DNA of 64,000 nt, taken from the NCBI GenBank assembly GCA_008973525.1, contig WACJ01000041.1, positions 248,001-312,000 of the forward strand, in the 5' to 3' direction. Numbering within the stretch: position 1 is the first letter of the stretch; every line of letters begins with the position of its first letter. The position numbers were made by a program, and so were the translations under genes. This document shows positions 1 through 11,375 of this stretch, in pieces. Source of the DNA: Stenopsyche tienmushanensis (Eukaryota; Arthropoda; Insecta; Trichoptera; Stenopsychidae). Below the pieces are notes generated by a model, which saw only the letters and a program-made list of their open reading frames with translations, made no database searches and was not told the DNA's origin.

Positions 1-1019
1 TGAGGTTAAAGATAGTAAAACATCAACCTCGAATTAAAACCGGTTTAAATTCTGAGAAAATATGGTTGAATCGTAAATTGTTTTATCTTGGAGTAGAGAT
101 GTTCAAACGTTTCCTCTCTGAATATTTTCTCTTGTCGATCTCAAAAAAAATGTATATAGTAGGTTACATCAAGTATATCTGACCGATCTATATGATCCAG
201 TTTTATTCTGATTTCCTGAATCTGAAATAAAATGCTAAGCTTTAAAACCAGACTATGAGTAATCGTTTATTTCTTTAAGCCAAAGATTTCTAAAGTATCA
301 TCTGGGTTAGAACCCAGATGATACCCAGGTCTAGAGACCTGATTCTAAATAAGTTAAAGCATACAATACTAAATAACAACACACGTAAGTGTATTTTATT
401 TTTAAAAAATAGACATTTTTGACCTAAAATGCAAAAACTTTCAAAATCAACACCCAGAAAACTCACCCATAAATGAGGGAATATTTAATACATTTTCTTT
501 GAAATTTTAAAATTCATGAAAATGGATTCAATCTAATTTAATTCAATCCAACAACCTCACATTGTCCGGATATTTGTTTTGCCCACTGAACTATAAGGCA
601 AATTACATCCCGATCAAATCATTCATTTAGGTCAAATTACACGAATTCAATTGTACAAAACTGATTAGCCGCAATATTTAGCCTGATGTATTTCAACGGG
701 ATATTTTACATGATTGCGAATACAAAATTTCAACTGCCAATTAATTTGTGAATAATGAATTGGGGTGGTAGGATCAATTTACAAAATAAAAAATAATATT
801 GATATAATGAAGGATGTTTTGATCGTTGTTCATACATGCCAGATTTCATCTATATATCACAGATTTTTTTAAATAATAATTGAAATAATCTCTCAATATA
901 TATTTATTTTCAGCGAAAAGTAAATGATTATAGTTTTAATTACTTCAAGATGATTAATTAAATTTGTTATGCAGCCAAAGCAAACAGATGCCGCAAGAAC
1001 TGCGTCCATAACACATGCA
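1..1019. other. Anonymous AT-rich intergenic DNA, left edge
   Basis: No recognisable gene or mobile element coding sequence is visible on either strand. The open frames here are short and have no family resemblance. The only structure is a pair of adjacent perfect palindromes at 295-341, listed separately. Confidence 0.6.
295..341. repeat. Two adjacent perfect palindromes
   Basis: Positions 295-308 (GTATCATCTGGGTT) are exactly complementary in inverse to 311-324, leaving a 2-base centre AG. One base later, 326-332 (CAGGTCT) is exactly complementary to 335-341, again around a centre AG. Arms are 14 and 7 bp. Both could extrude as hairpins. No element boundary or gene explains them, and they could be footprints of excised or truncated elements. 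Confidence 0.75.
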
Positions 1020-1023
1020 TTAA

Positions 1024-1843
1024 CGCATTCGTGGACACGTCTGCAATTGCAGAAGGATGTGATAAGTGCTTATTGCACCGGATATATCTGCAAATATAGG
1101 CATTTGTTTGTATGTATGTGTATATTAACTTGTACTAATAACGTTCCTACACACCGCCAGGTGTGTCCAAATCACAACTTTATTATACAGATTACATATT
1201 AGAATTACGTTTTGGTTATAATGTAACTATAAAAATATATTTTTTAAATAGATGTCTACTTCTGATGATGAATACGTTCCTTATTCTGATGTTGATTCCG
1301 ATGATTACTCTAGTGAATATTCAGAAATAGATAATAATGAAGTTGAAACTGACGTCAATGAATTTTACCAAGCAAACGTGGATCCACCAGGAATGTACCG
1401 ACGACAACGATTCTAAAGCTAAAAATATATATCCTAATCAAAATAATCCTGCTTCACAACGAAATGATGATTGGACACTGACTCATTCAACAATACCAGA
1501 TTTTGGTTTTGATTCTGCTTCAGGTATAGGAATTTGATTCTGCTTCAGGATATTCTATCAGAAATTTTGAAAAATATTGAGATGATTGAATTGTAAAATA
1601 AACAATAATAACAGGATGTCAAAAATAAGTCAAATTGTTAACATCGTTACTTCGAATTTTCAAAATGTATATTCTCCATCGGAAGAAATAGTCACAAAAC
1701 ATATTAATTTGGAACTAGGGCTTACAATGTATGCACGTCGATAGTGACAAGAAGTCTAAGTCGCAAGGCGTGTGTGTTTATTGATCGTTAATTTCAATTT
1801 CTATGTTCATGAATTGCGTCGCTAATCCGTGTCCGCGAATGCG
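1024..1843 (+). mobile_element. Internally deleted piggyBac-like element with TTAA target duplications
   Basis: The element is bounded by 16-bp terminal inverted repeats, CGCATTCGTGGACACG at 1024-1039 and its near-exact complement at 1828-1843 (one mismatch). Each is directly flanked by TTAA (1020-1023 and 1844-1847), the hallmark target site of piggyBac transposases. At 820 bp it is about one third of a full element. Inside, plus-strand pieces resemble the acidic N-terminus and the region before the first catalytic aspartate of piggyBac transposases, so this is a derivative of an autonomous element rather than an unrelated inverted repeat. The catalytic core is missing, so movement would need a transposase supplied in trans. 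Confidence 0.8.
1252..1730 (+). pseudogene. piggyBac transposase remnant (N-terminal and pre-catalytic pieces)
   Basis: An ATG at 1252 opens a 54-codon frame ending at 1416. Its product starts MSTSDDEYVPYSDVDSDDYS and is rich in Asp, Glu and Ser, like the N-terminus of many piggyBac transposases. A frame change near 1380-1410 then continues in the +1 frame to about 1537 with DDWTLTHSTIPDF, which fits the piggyBac segment leading into the transposase domain. Near 1640-1741 another open stretch reads NFQNVYSPSEEIVTKHINLE, resembling the segment just before the first catalytic Asp, but the expected DES...RGR core is absent. The coding sequence is therefore frameshifted and deleted. Assignment rests on motif resemblance plus the TTAA-flanked ends; a database search was not possible. 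Confidence 0.6.
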
Positions 1844-1847
1844 TTAA

Positions 1848-3235
1848 CGTGACGCCTTAAGCAATAGATTTAAATATAAATAATATGTAATAATACGAAT
1901 ACAATCACTATATATCATTTAATATATAAGGTTGTCAATATTTTCAATTGCTTTTTTTAAGTGTTAAGCCATTAAATTCACCCTAAGATGTCAGCCATTG
2001 GGTAAAAATATACCAAAGTAAGACTTCACAAAGACATAATAGAGGATGAGGATTTAAAACACCAACTAGAATGGTCCAGCAATATTGAAGGGCCACTGAA
2101 ACAACCTATTATGCTTTATTTGCTGTGAACAATGGAATCCAAAATCACATCTCAATTGCGACAAAACCACAATAGGAGAATAAAAATAATACTTTATTAC
2201 AGTTCAAAATTAATTTATAACCTTTTGTCATAAAATGAAATATTTTTTCGAGATTTTTTGTATTTATATTTATCATATAAACAAAGATCTGTAATCAAAA
2301 AGATCTATATTTGTATAGAGGATTTTTGACAGCTAATTTTCAGCAATATAAACTCTAGAAAATAATTTCAATTGATTGTGGAGAAATAAGTTCTTTTTGT
2401 TTTTTGAAGCCCTTATAAATATTTATTGCTTTATTTATTTTCAAAAGAAAACTCCAACCCTTATCCATCGATTAAGCGAAAGACGCCTATAGCCTTTATT
2501 CGTTTTCATTTAAAAACAACTCTAATAAAGTACACTTTTGCGTATTTTAAAAATATACGCAAAGAGAAATCAAATTTATTAAAGCAACTTTTCAATTCAA
2601 TATGCAAAGCTCCCTTTTTTTGAAAATTTGAATACGCCTTTAGAAATAATGCCTTTCAGGGCCGCACAATGTGCTTAATAAAGTGGAAACATCATAGTCC
2701 CGCGTTTGAAGCTTTGATTTTCACTTCTCGTTTCTTTTTATCGCTTGGACAAAATAGGGGAGTTTAGTTGAGCTGTTTTCTTCCCTACCCTCATACTCAA
2801 CCACCCTCTGTTCGGACAGACACCTGCCATCATTTCTTATTTCCCAGCCGGGAAAACGGGGATTCTCAAACGAAAAGAGTATTGTTTTAGACTCTCGTTT
2901 TCCGTTAAAAGCCTCCGGCTGAATAACGACCAGCTCGGCGTTTGCTTTTGGGCGATGGGAAAAGAAATGAAAACGCAAGTAGGAGATACATTAGTGTGAA
3001 TGTCGGTGGTAGCAATTAGCAAAAGTGGTGATTAGTTATGGTCCATTAGCTATGACACAACAGCCATAGATGAACAACGAGACAATGCCGGATATCTGTC
3101 CATTTGGGATGAATATCTCGCAAGGATATACGCCGCATTCATATCAAAGGCAACAAAAAATATTTGAGAGACCATAGATAATCCTCTTTTAACTGTATTA
3201 TTCCTAAACATACATATAGAATTCTTGATTATATC
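1848..3235. other. Anonymous intergenic DNA
   Basis: No gene or element is recognised. The stretch around 2700-2960 is visibly richer in GC than its surroundings and has open frames on the minus strand up to 85 codons, but these lack any family signature and overlap one another, so they are not called. Confidence 0.5.
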
Positions 3236-3310
3236 TTCTTCTTTTTAAGATGCCATATCCCCTATCGAATGTAGACGATGTCCATTGGAAACTTTTCTAA
3301 GGAAAGATTT
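3236..3310 (+). repeat. Short dispersed repeat, uninterrupted copy
   Basis: This stretch, containing TGCCATATCCCCTATCGAA and GATGTCCATTGGAAA, recurs in diverged form at 19886-19955. It also recurs at 15620-16262, where a TTAA-flanked element splits it. It codes for nothing visible. The family is not recognised. Confidence 0.5.
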
Positions 3311-4754
3311 TTTTTATATAGCGGGTTTCCACTTGCCTTTCACTATATGTAAGTAGTAGATGTATTATTTTTTAAATTTTTATGTTTTATTTTCTAAATT
3401 AAACATAAAAAGTATTATGTTCTATTAGTAACTGTAAACATGTGGAAACTTTTCTTATTAGTTTAAAATGTCTTAGTTTGCTTGCGTCAATTCTTGCGGC
3501 ACTAAGCAATACAAATTATAAATTAGACGTATTTTGGAAATGTCGTGAAAAATTATAAAAGTTTTGGGGGTAAGTCACTCTTTTCTCAATTATGTAAGTG
3601 ATCCCGGCTACAAACAACTTCTTGAGATAAATATATGATTTTAATTTTATTCCAGCAGATCCTTCAGATAAACAGGATTGATGCTTTAAATGCCATATCA
3701 GAAAATTTGTAGAAGTACTCATTATCTTGGAAACTCTCAACGCGATTCTGTTTGCTGGCATGAAACAAAAAATGGAGCGTGAAACCTATCAGGGTAAAAC
3801 GAGCTCATTATGAGCCTTCTGGGAGCTGAACAGAACGTAAAAGAACCAAAATAGAATGACGTACATCACAATACGTTTTCCATTTAGTTTTTTTAACATC
3901 CTCAAAGCAACTCCGCTGAATGCCCATCAACGACAATGAATTAAGTCGTTTATTCTTCCATTGAGAACTCGCGAACAAACGACAACTTAACAACCGATCG
4001 ATCTGATGAAAATAGGGTGGATGTAGAAAAAAAGCGCTGGAACTCGTCGGACAAATCGGAGTTCGTAATATTGCTTATGTAGCAAAAAATTCTTCGATAG
4101 ATAAAATCTGTTCATTTTTTGCAATACAAATATGCCAAAATAACATTTACCAAATACTTTCCATACTGCACAGGTAAAATTAAATTACAAAATTCAATTT
4201 AGCACGCGATGAAAATGAATAAAATGTATTTTACAATATAAAATTAAAAAATGACCTTTAAAATTGTTCATTTAATTTCAAAATTGAAAATACCAAACAA
4301 CATTTTTTTTAAATTTCTGATGAAAATTTAATTATTATCGTATTGCGTAACACTATATGTACAGAGCTGAATGTTGACAACCACTTCACTTCGACAACAA
4401 ATAGTGACCACTTCGACAACTACTTCGTATGATTCAAAATGTCGTGTCAATACATAATATAATAGGACAACATATAAGTCGACTGAATCTGAAGCTCTTC
4501 TTAACACGTTTCATACAAGAAAGGTATTTAAAGCATTTATAATTTTTAATTATAATTGTCGTAAAAGGTGTTAATATTTTATGTAGATAGACATAAGTCA
4601 ATAAAAAAATAAAGATCTAACCAATATACAAAGTTGCCAAATTGTTATTTAAACTTTTACATATGTTTAAAAATATAAATTTGCGGCTGCCATTTATTAT
4701 CTTTTTGCTAACAGTGTACATATCTAGCTATGATTTGATACAAAACTGAAACTT
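3311..4754. other. Anonymous AT-rich intergenic DNA
   Basis: Only short unsupported open frames are present. A cluster of CTTCGACAAC-type decamers occurs at about 4378-4425 but is too short to call as a tandem array. Confidence 0.5.
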
Positions 4755-4830
4755 AAGACCAATGCTTAACCTGTATGGTAGGATGATCGCGTATTTGCGA
4801 GCGAATTCCAGTGATTCAAAAAGAGCACTC
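4755..4830 (-). repeat. Coding-like repeat, copy 1 (inverted relative to copy at 13.9 kb)
   Basis: On the minus strand this segment lies in a 79-codon open frame (4728-4967) and encodes ESLEFARKYAIILPYRL. A second copy at 13903-13978 on the plus strand encodes the same 17 residues. Over those 51 bases the two copies differ at two sites, both synonymous third positions. I do not recognise the protein family. It may be a small remnant of a transposon or of a retroposed gene. Confidence 0.45.
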
Positions 4831-7800
4831 TTGTACGTTGAACAGAGTTCAGTAACTTTGCGTGGGAAACAGAGACAGAGAGCTTCCATCGTACATCGCA
4901 CGATTTTATAGATCGTTAACCCAAATTCATCGACTAATAATGATGTGTCAATGAGATAATGAATCAATTCAACTGTATTGTTTATGTTTACTTGAAGAAA
5001 TTACTGAATATTTTGCGCTATCGACAGTGTTTATTTGTTTAACTCGTTCGTCGCTGAGTTCCACTAGATATGCGCGTCTCCGAAGTCCAATGTTCGAGTC
5101 TCTGAAAAGCGAATCCAGCGTCTTTTGTTACGTATTTCTATAACGACATGCAAATATTAACTTTACGAACGTCTTTCTAGAACATTAGTTCTCCAGATAA
5201 CAGCTTTCCTATTCTTGTCTGTTGTTCGCACTTACTTATCTCACTTTGTTTTTATTAATTTGACTAATTACAGAATCAAGCTTATCGATCTTAGATAAAA
5301 CAACACCTGAAAGAAGATGTGCCACATATCGTCCGTTATAATATTGCATCAACAACGAATTTGGGCCCCATGAGAAACAACACCGATTCACGTTGGACGA
5401 CGAGAGTGTTAAATATAAGCTTCATATGCGCTGCTGCGGTCCTGACAGATAAGTGGATTTGTACGGGTGATAAGTAGAGCACAAGCAAATATAGCATCTA
5501 AGACTAAATTAGCTCACTACTCAAAGGGTTAAGATTATTTATTAAAAATATCCCTTTTTATTTAAATTGTCCAGGGACAGAATCGGAATTGTGTGATCAT
5601 GAAAAAAAATGACTAAAAATTAACACGCAGTATTCGGGCAAAGTATACAATGCAATCCAGAACGTTTCTGCCGATTTTCTATTCCTAACGGCTTTCACGA
5701 AAATACTCTTAACCTTCGTCTATATAATGTTAATTAGATAAAATAAAAAGTGGTACAAAACTGAAATTATAGAGCATGACAATCTGAAATATTTGATTCG
5801 AATATGAAAGTAAAAACGTTATTTCATTTATATTTTTGCCTACAGAAATAACACAAATTGATATTTTTCTATTAATGCCACAAATAGATTATTGTATAAG
5901 TATCAAAGTCAAATTATTTAAAAAAAAATACGTAAGCATTTAAGTATTTATATATAATAAAGGTAACCGACAATCTGTTTTTCGTAGAAAATGTTTTAGC
6001 TTCATTGACTTATAAGATATTGAACAGATAATTTGAGATCGAAGAGTCTTCAATTAAAGTTGTACGTTGATGAGGTATTATTGAAACTAGTCTAACATAA
6101 AGTTGATAATAACATGTCCAAATACCAAATTATACAGAGACAAGATGCAATAATTGGGATGCGTTCTGTTTGACAAATATTTTCAATTTAAAGTAGATTT
6201 AAGTAATAATAAAGTATTCAGAATATTATATAATATATGTAAAAAAAATTATGGATTAGACGCAATTTTAAATTATTATATCAACTTTATTTGACCATTA
6301 GATTAATTGTATTACAGATATATATGAGTAACATAGTTAGAATATTAAAAAATATGTATGTATTAAACACTTAAATAATGTAGAAAAAATATATCAAGCA
6401 ATGATTTCCCGATAGAAATGTGTTAAAAAAATATATTAATATTTTATTTTTATACGTCTTATTTTGAAAGTCTAATCCTATTTCAATATCCAAGCTATTC
6501 ATGGAAGACTTTCAAATACCTTCCTTCTTTGAGGGGCCGTGCTGTATCAGCTTTTTAAAATGGTCAACGTATCAAAGTAAATTTCAGATTTTCAAGCCAT
6601 AGAGTAAATAACATCCAGGGACATGACAGTATTGAAATGAATGCAGAAATATTCCAGTTTGAAAATATGTCTTAATTCCTTTATCTGAAATGTTCTTCAA
6701 ATACATTATCAAAGGAATGTTTTCATCTCTGAAAAATGCCAAAAATGGTCCATTTTTCATTAAAAATTTTAGCATAATTATTTCAAAACACAATTCAACA
6801 GCCATATTTTAAGCCAACGACCATCGGACTTCATTAAAAATAAATAATAAAATGGTTTCAAGTATTATTTAAATTCACTGAAAACCAGTTAAGCACCCTC
6901 CAAAGTAAATTAGAGCTTAATCCCAAAGAATTATTTATATATTTATTACGTTTTAATCCACCGAAAGCGGTTAGTTAATTTTATGAACATGCGCGTTATT
7001 CTCTTAAGGACTATATTTTTATACTATCAACATTGTCTCAACCCCTGTACATTGAATTGCTACTATTAATAAATTTATCTGGATTATTATAATTCCAAAT
7101 AATATTTAAGAGCAATTATCATCTTCTTCCTACGGTGTCATATTCGTTATTAGACATAAATTATTCATAAAAGACAGTGATACGGAATTTCGATTGATAA
7201 AGGAAATATATTATTTTATTTGTGGTGGTTTCCAATTCCAGTTCTTCAACATATATCAAGATAAGATCCTAGATAAAAAAAAATATTTTTTACTTTACTT
7301 TAGCATCCTCAATATTTACTTTTTAAGAATCAGGATAAATCAAAATCGAAACAATCAATCAGATGTATAGTTTTATAATGTATTTCTATGATTTGCATCC
7401 TTTTTTGCATTCTTTTACTTCATAATTTATATCCTACAAATATTTATTTGAGATATACGGGGGCTGTTTCTAGGACACAACTCTCATGATATTTTGTAAT
7501 TTATAAATACATATTGATAATAAACATTTAATCCTGAAGATTTGTCAACCTAGAAAAAAAAATATTTCTGTAAATTTAACATAGCGTTTAGCTACTGTTC
7601 TAGATATGTGATCAACTTCGAAAAAATAGTTTCAATTAAACCTCATAAGTCAAGTTATAAGAAAACTGTGAAAAACCATCGCGTAATGACATTTTAGCCG
7701 ATGTTAACTAAAAGAGAGCGTAATTCATAAAAAATATGCTTCCCGTACGTAATGTGTTAATATCAATTATTTTATATGAATGCCTTAAAAACGTCACTGT

Positions 7801-10800
7801 TAAAAATTAATCTATTACTCACTTTGATTTTAATAATAATTTTGTAATAATATCCAAAATAATAATTATCACATACATATGTGTAATAATCATTAAACTA
7901 ATGACTTTAACGTGACAATGCTACCGAAAAACTAATTATGCTCAAAATAATTACCACAATTTGATGGTAAATTGAAATCCCTGACTGTATGATTATTACT
8001 GAAATATTAATATTATTGTGTTAAATAAATTTTGATGAATATCCAGTAACATTTATGCTATTGATCACATTAACTTTTTATTTAAATCGCATATCAATGT
8101 TATTTATAAGCCCTTTACTGCCATTTAAAATCATGTTTACAATTAAATATGGTTTGGGTGAATAAAAATGATATATCTTAGTGAATAAAGTAAGCTCCCG
8201 GACTGTGAGAGGTTTATTGATTTTTCGAGGTTGTACCAAATTACTGCTAATTCAATACAATATATTCCTTAGAAAATGCAATTCAATGTTGCTCGTTATC
8301 TTCTTTCTGTATAAAGAAAATATGCATATAGTTTTAATAAATATTGTATATGTAAAATTTAATAAAAGAAAATAATATTATTCAAAGCATAAAAATCGCT
8401 TTTACTATGATTCATCATGCAAAGAGATCCCCATTGTTGGCTTATTCACGTTTTCAAATCTCTATGGATGAAAGGAGGATATGAAGCTTTAAAAATCTTC
8501 CCCTTTTAAACCCCACTTAATGGTAATGTACAAAATTACACTTCGGGGATAGAAACGCTATGCTCCACATTGGTAATCTGGATCCTTCATTTATTTTAAG
8601 ATAACGCCGCACAATAAAGTTGAATTTGTAACAATTTTTGTTACGTAATTTTAATTTTAAATATTTTTATATATATATATATATATATACATTTTGATTA
8701 ATAAATTTTGGCGCCATTAAATGACTTTTATTGCAATTTTTCTACAAACTTTGATTTAAGAAAAACTATTTTTTATTCAAATACTTTTCCAAGTGTCAAT
8801 GGAAGGCTTCCTTTGATATTTCAACGGTTGAAATTTCTTCCACATATTGAATTTATTCTCAGATACTGTCAGCATCTGTTATCTTATATATGTTACCTAT
8901 GATATATTTCCTATGAATACCGGTAAATAAGATATTTCCTTGCAAGTAAACGAGTTGAAATGCATTTTCTGAAAACCTATAATCAAAGCAGTCATATAGG
9001 TTTTTTGAATTTAATTTAAAAATGGAATATTATTTTAATTTCACTTCTTACATTAACTATTAAAATAATCAATCAATCTTTGAAAAATCAATTATAATGA
9101 AAAGCTTGCAAAACCAAGTGATACCAACGTGCTCTTCAAATAAAATAAAATCTTGAATTGAAAGCTAAAAGTATCAATCAGTCAATATCAACTATTCACA
9201 TGATTAATACGTTTTTTTTAATAAGTTAAAGCTGCAAGTGCCATGGAAATATTTTGCTCATATTTTGAGGTCAGAGTGTAAAAATATTTGCTCAAATATA
9301 TCCAAAAGCCATTAAAATATATCTATTAAATTCACCAAAAAATATTACAGCTTAAATAAATTCGTAGCACTTGGTCTGGCAAATTTTGTATTATTAATCG
9401 AAAGTCTAAAAAGCAGTGAAAAAATAATAGTCAATGAACTTGAATGATTTATAGATTTAATGTCAAGATATTCGATTTACAAAATCCTCAGCCAAATCTC
9501 TGGACTCTTTATGGGTAAATTTGCTTTAATTATTTTTTTTTCCAAAATCAATATGACTCTTGCAAGTTCATCGAAACGACGAAAATTTGCCCCCGACTTA
9601 ATCCGATCAATTTTCCTTCGATGTCTCTAAATCAATTAACGAAATTATGCAGCAAAAGCTCTTAATTTGTGTCCTATTTTTGTGTCCCGGGTCTCATTAT
9701 ATTCCAGGCTGTAATAATCAGCTTTCCCTGATTTTCCCCATAACGCAGTACTCTCTTTGTATAAAATACCATTACAATAAATTAATTGTACTTTTATCGG
9801 AAGTGCTGGTACTTTTCTCGAGTGGTCCCTAATTCGATTTTTCTCAACGCCAGTGAAGCATCCCATGGAAGTCCATATTGATTTTCAGGAGAATTGTCGG
9901 TCTTTTCCTTAACAGCTCAGTTCATTAACGATCTATGCATTTCTTGCGGTGTTCAAGACATAGAAACCTTCGTAAAAAATAATGTGAAAAGTTTCCCCCG
10001 GATGTAAATTGAATTTATTGCTACGCCCCGAGCGGTTTCCCTTTGTTTCTGCCATTTTGGGCGCAAAAATGAAACCTAAATTCGCAATAAAAAAGGGTCG
10101 CGATTATTCGAACCGAAAATACTTGTCAAAATTTCGGTGCTGTATTCGCAATTTTTCATTCCGATATCGCGTAATTTGGCAGTTTTGCGAACAACCAAAC
10201 GCCAAATTGACGACAGCTATAAAAAAATGTACTTTGGGCAATTATGGGAAGAAAATGAATCACGTTTGGGACAAAAAATAATACGTATTTTTTAATCACT
10301 CCAATTAAGTATAGGGGGCAAAATATTATTTTTAACAAAATTCACTGATAGATCGATAATAATTTTAGTCACAGAAGTTAAATTGCATCATTGCTATATA
10401 CATTGTGCTCAAATAATTTTTCATTGTTATCAAAATGTATTCGTTTTTAGCATAACACAACGGCACCATAGCAAAATCACAACAATGAAATAATCCATTT
10501 CCATATTTTACTATTATTGCTAAGCAATAAGTTCGTATTCAGATTAAATACGAGTAGTAAAATCTCCCGAAAATTTATTATTTCGTTCGAAATCCGCCTG
10601 GTTGTTGTTTGCCGATGGGAAGATAATGGGATACAATTTACCCGATCGCTTTGTTTCGAACGAAAAAGCATTAATTGCGATTCGGGCATAAAATTCCCAA
10701 GGAGCTTTCGGTTGACAGAACTAATTACTCCAAGGAATAATTTATCATAAAGTGCTTACAAGACCCACAGGACTGCGTCTTTTGTCCTGCTTATTATTCA

Positions 10801-11243
10801 TGCAGCCGAAATCTTCAAAGGACGCGTCCATGAGGTCATAAGATATGCTCTTGTCATTCAACTTTGAAAACACGACCATTAAGACTATATTCGATAAATT
10901 TTTAATCCATATTTTACATCCAATTACAATACTATCTATTTAAACAAATATCTATAGTTGTGTCATCTACTTCAACATATTTATTCATGCATTATCCAAA
11001 TGTTGAAAAAGGAAGTACCTAAGATGTCTCAATGGGAAATTCAGACAATATATATGTATTTATTTTTCAATGTAATAAATAATCATCAATAGCATTTATA
11101 TTGATCAATTTATAATCAAACATAGTTAAGAATGAAGTAATTTTTAAGCAATTTAAAGAAAATTAATAAATGCGCAATAATGTCAAAATGAAACTCGGAC
11201 ACTACAGAAATTGATCAAATTGTCATATTTAAATACAAATTTT
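4831..11243. other. Long anonymous AT-rich stretch
   Basis: About 6.4 kb with no recognisable host exon, RNA gene or transposon. It contains an (AT)n microsatellite at 8668-8689 and a somewhat GC-richer island at about 9590-10290 with overlapping open frames of 60-90 codons on both strands. None of these carries a known motif or a convincing start, so none is annotated. Very old element remains cannot be excluded. Confidence 0.5.
8668..8689. repeat. (TA)n microsatellite
   Basis: Eleven uninterrupted TA units, a simple sequence repeat in AT-rich DNA with no associated gene. Confidence 0.9.
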
Positions 11244-11375
11244 AGTGAGGGTCGTCGGATAGCCTTGGCTGCGGGAAGACGTACTTCCCGCGGTCAAATC
11301 ACATGGTTTCTCTCGTAATTAATAAAGAAGCTATCTAAGACAATAGTCTTTCTATTCGATACCCGTCTACCTCCA
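11244..11375 (+). repeat. LTR-like fragment, copy 3
   Basis: The segment starts with GTCGTCGGATAGCCTTGGCTG and aligns by eye with the longer copies at 23797-24020 (same strand) and 35411-35744 (opposite strand). The shared part includes the GTCGTCGG...CCTTGGCTGCGGGAAG block, the TTCTCTCG block, an A/T-rich AATAAA-containing piece and a TATTCGA-CCCGTCTA block. An AATAAA followed by a short tail block is what the R-U5 part of a long terminal repeat looks like, but no coding region of an LTR element is present. Confidence 0.45.

Noticed and set aside
5070..5115. tRNA-like TTCGAGTC motif
   Set aside because: No matching acceptor, D or anticodon stem could be built around it.
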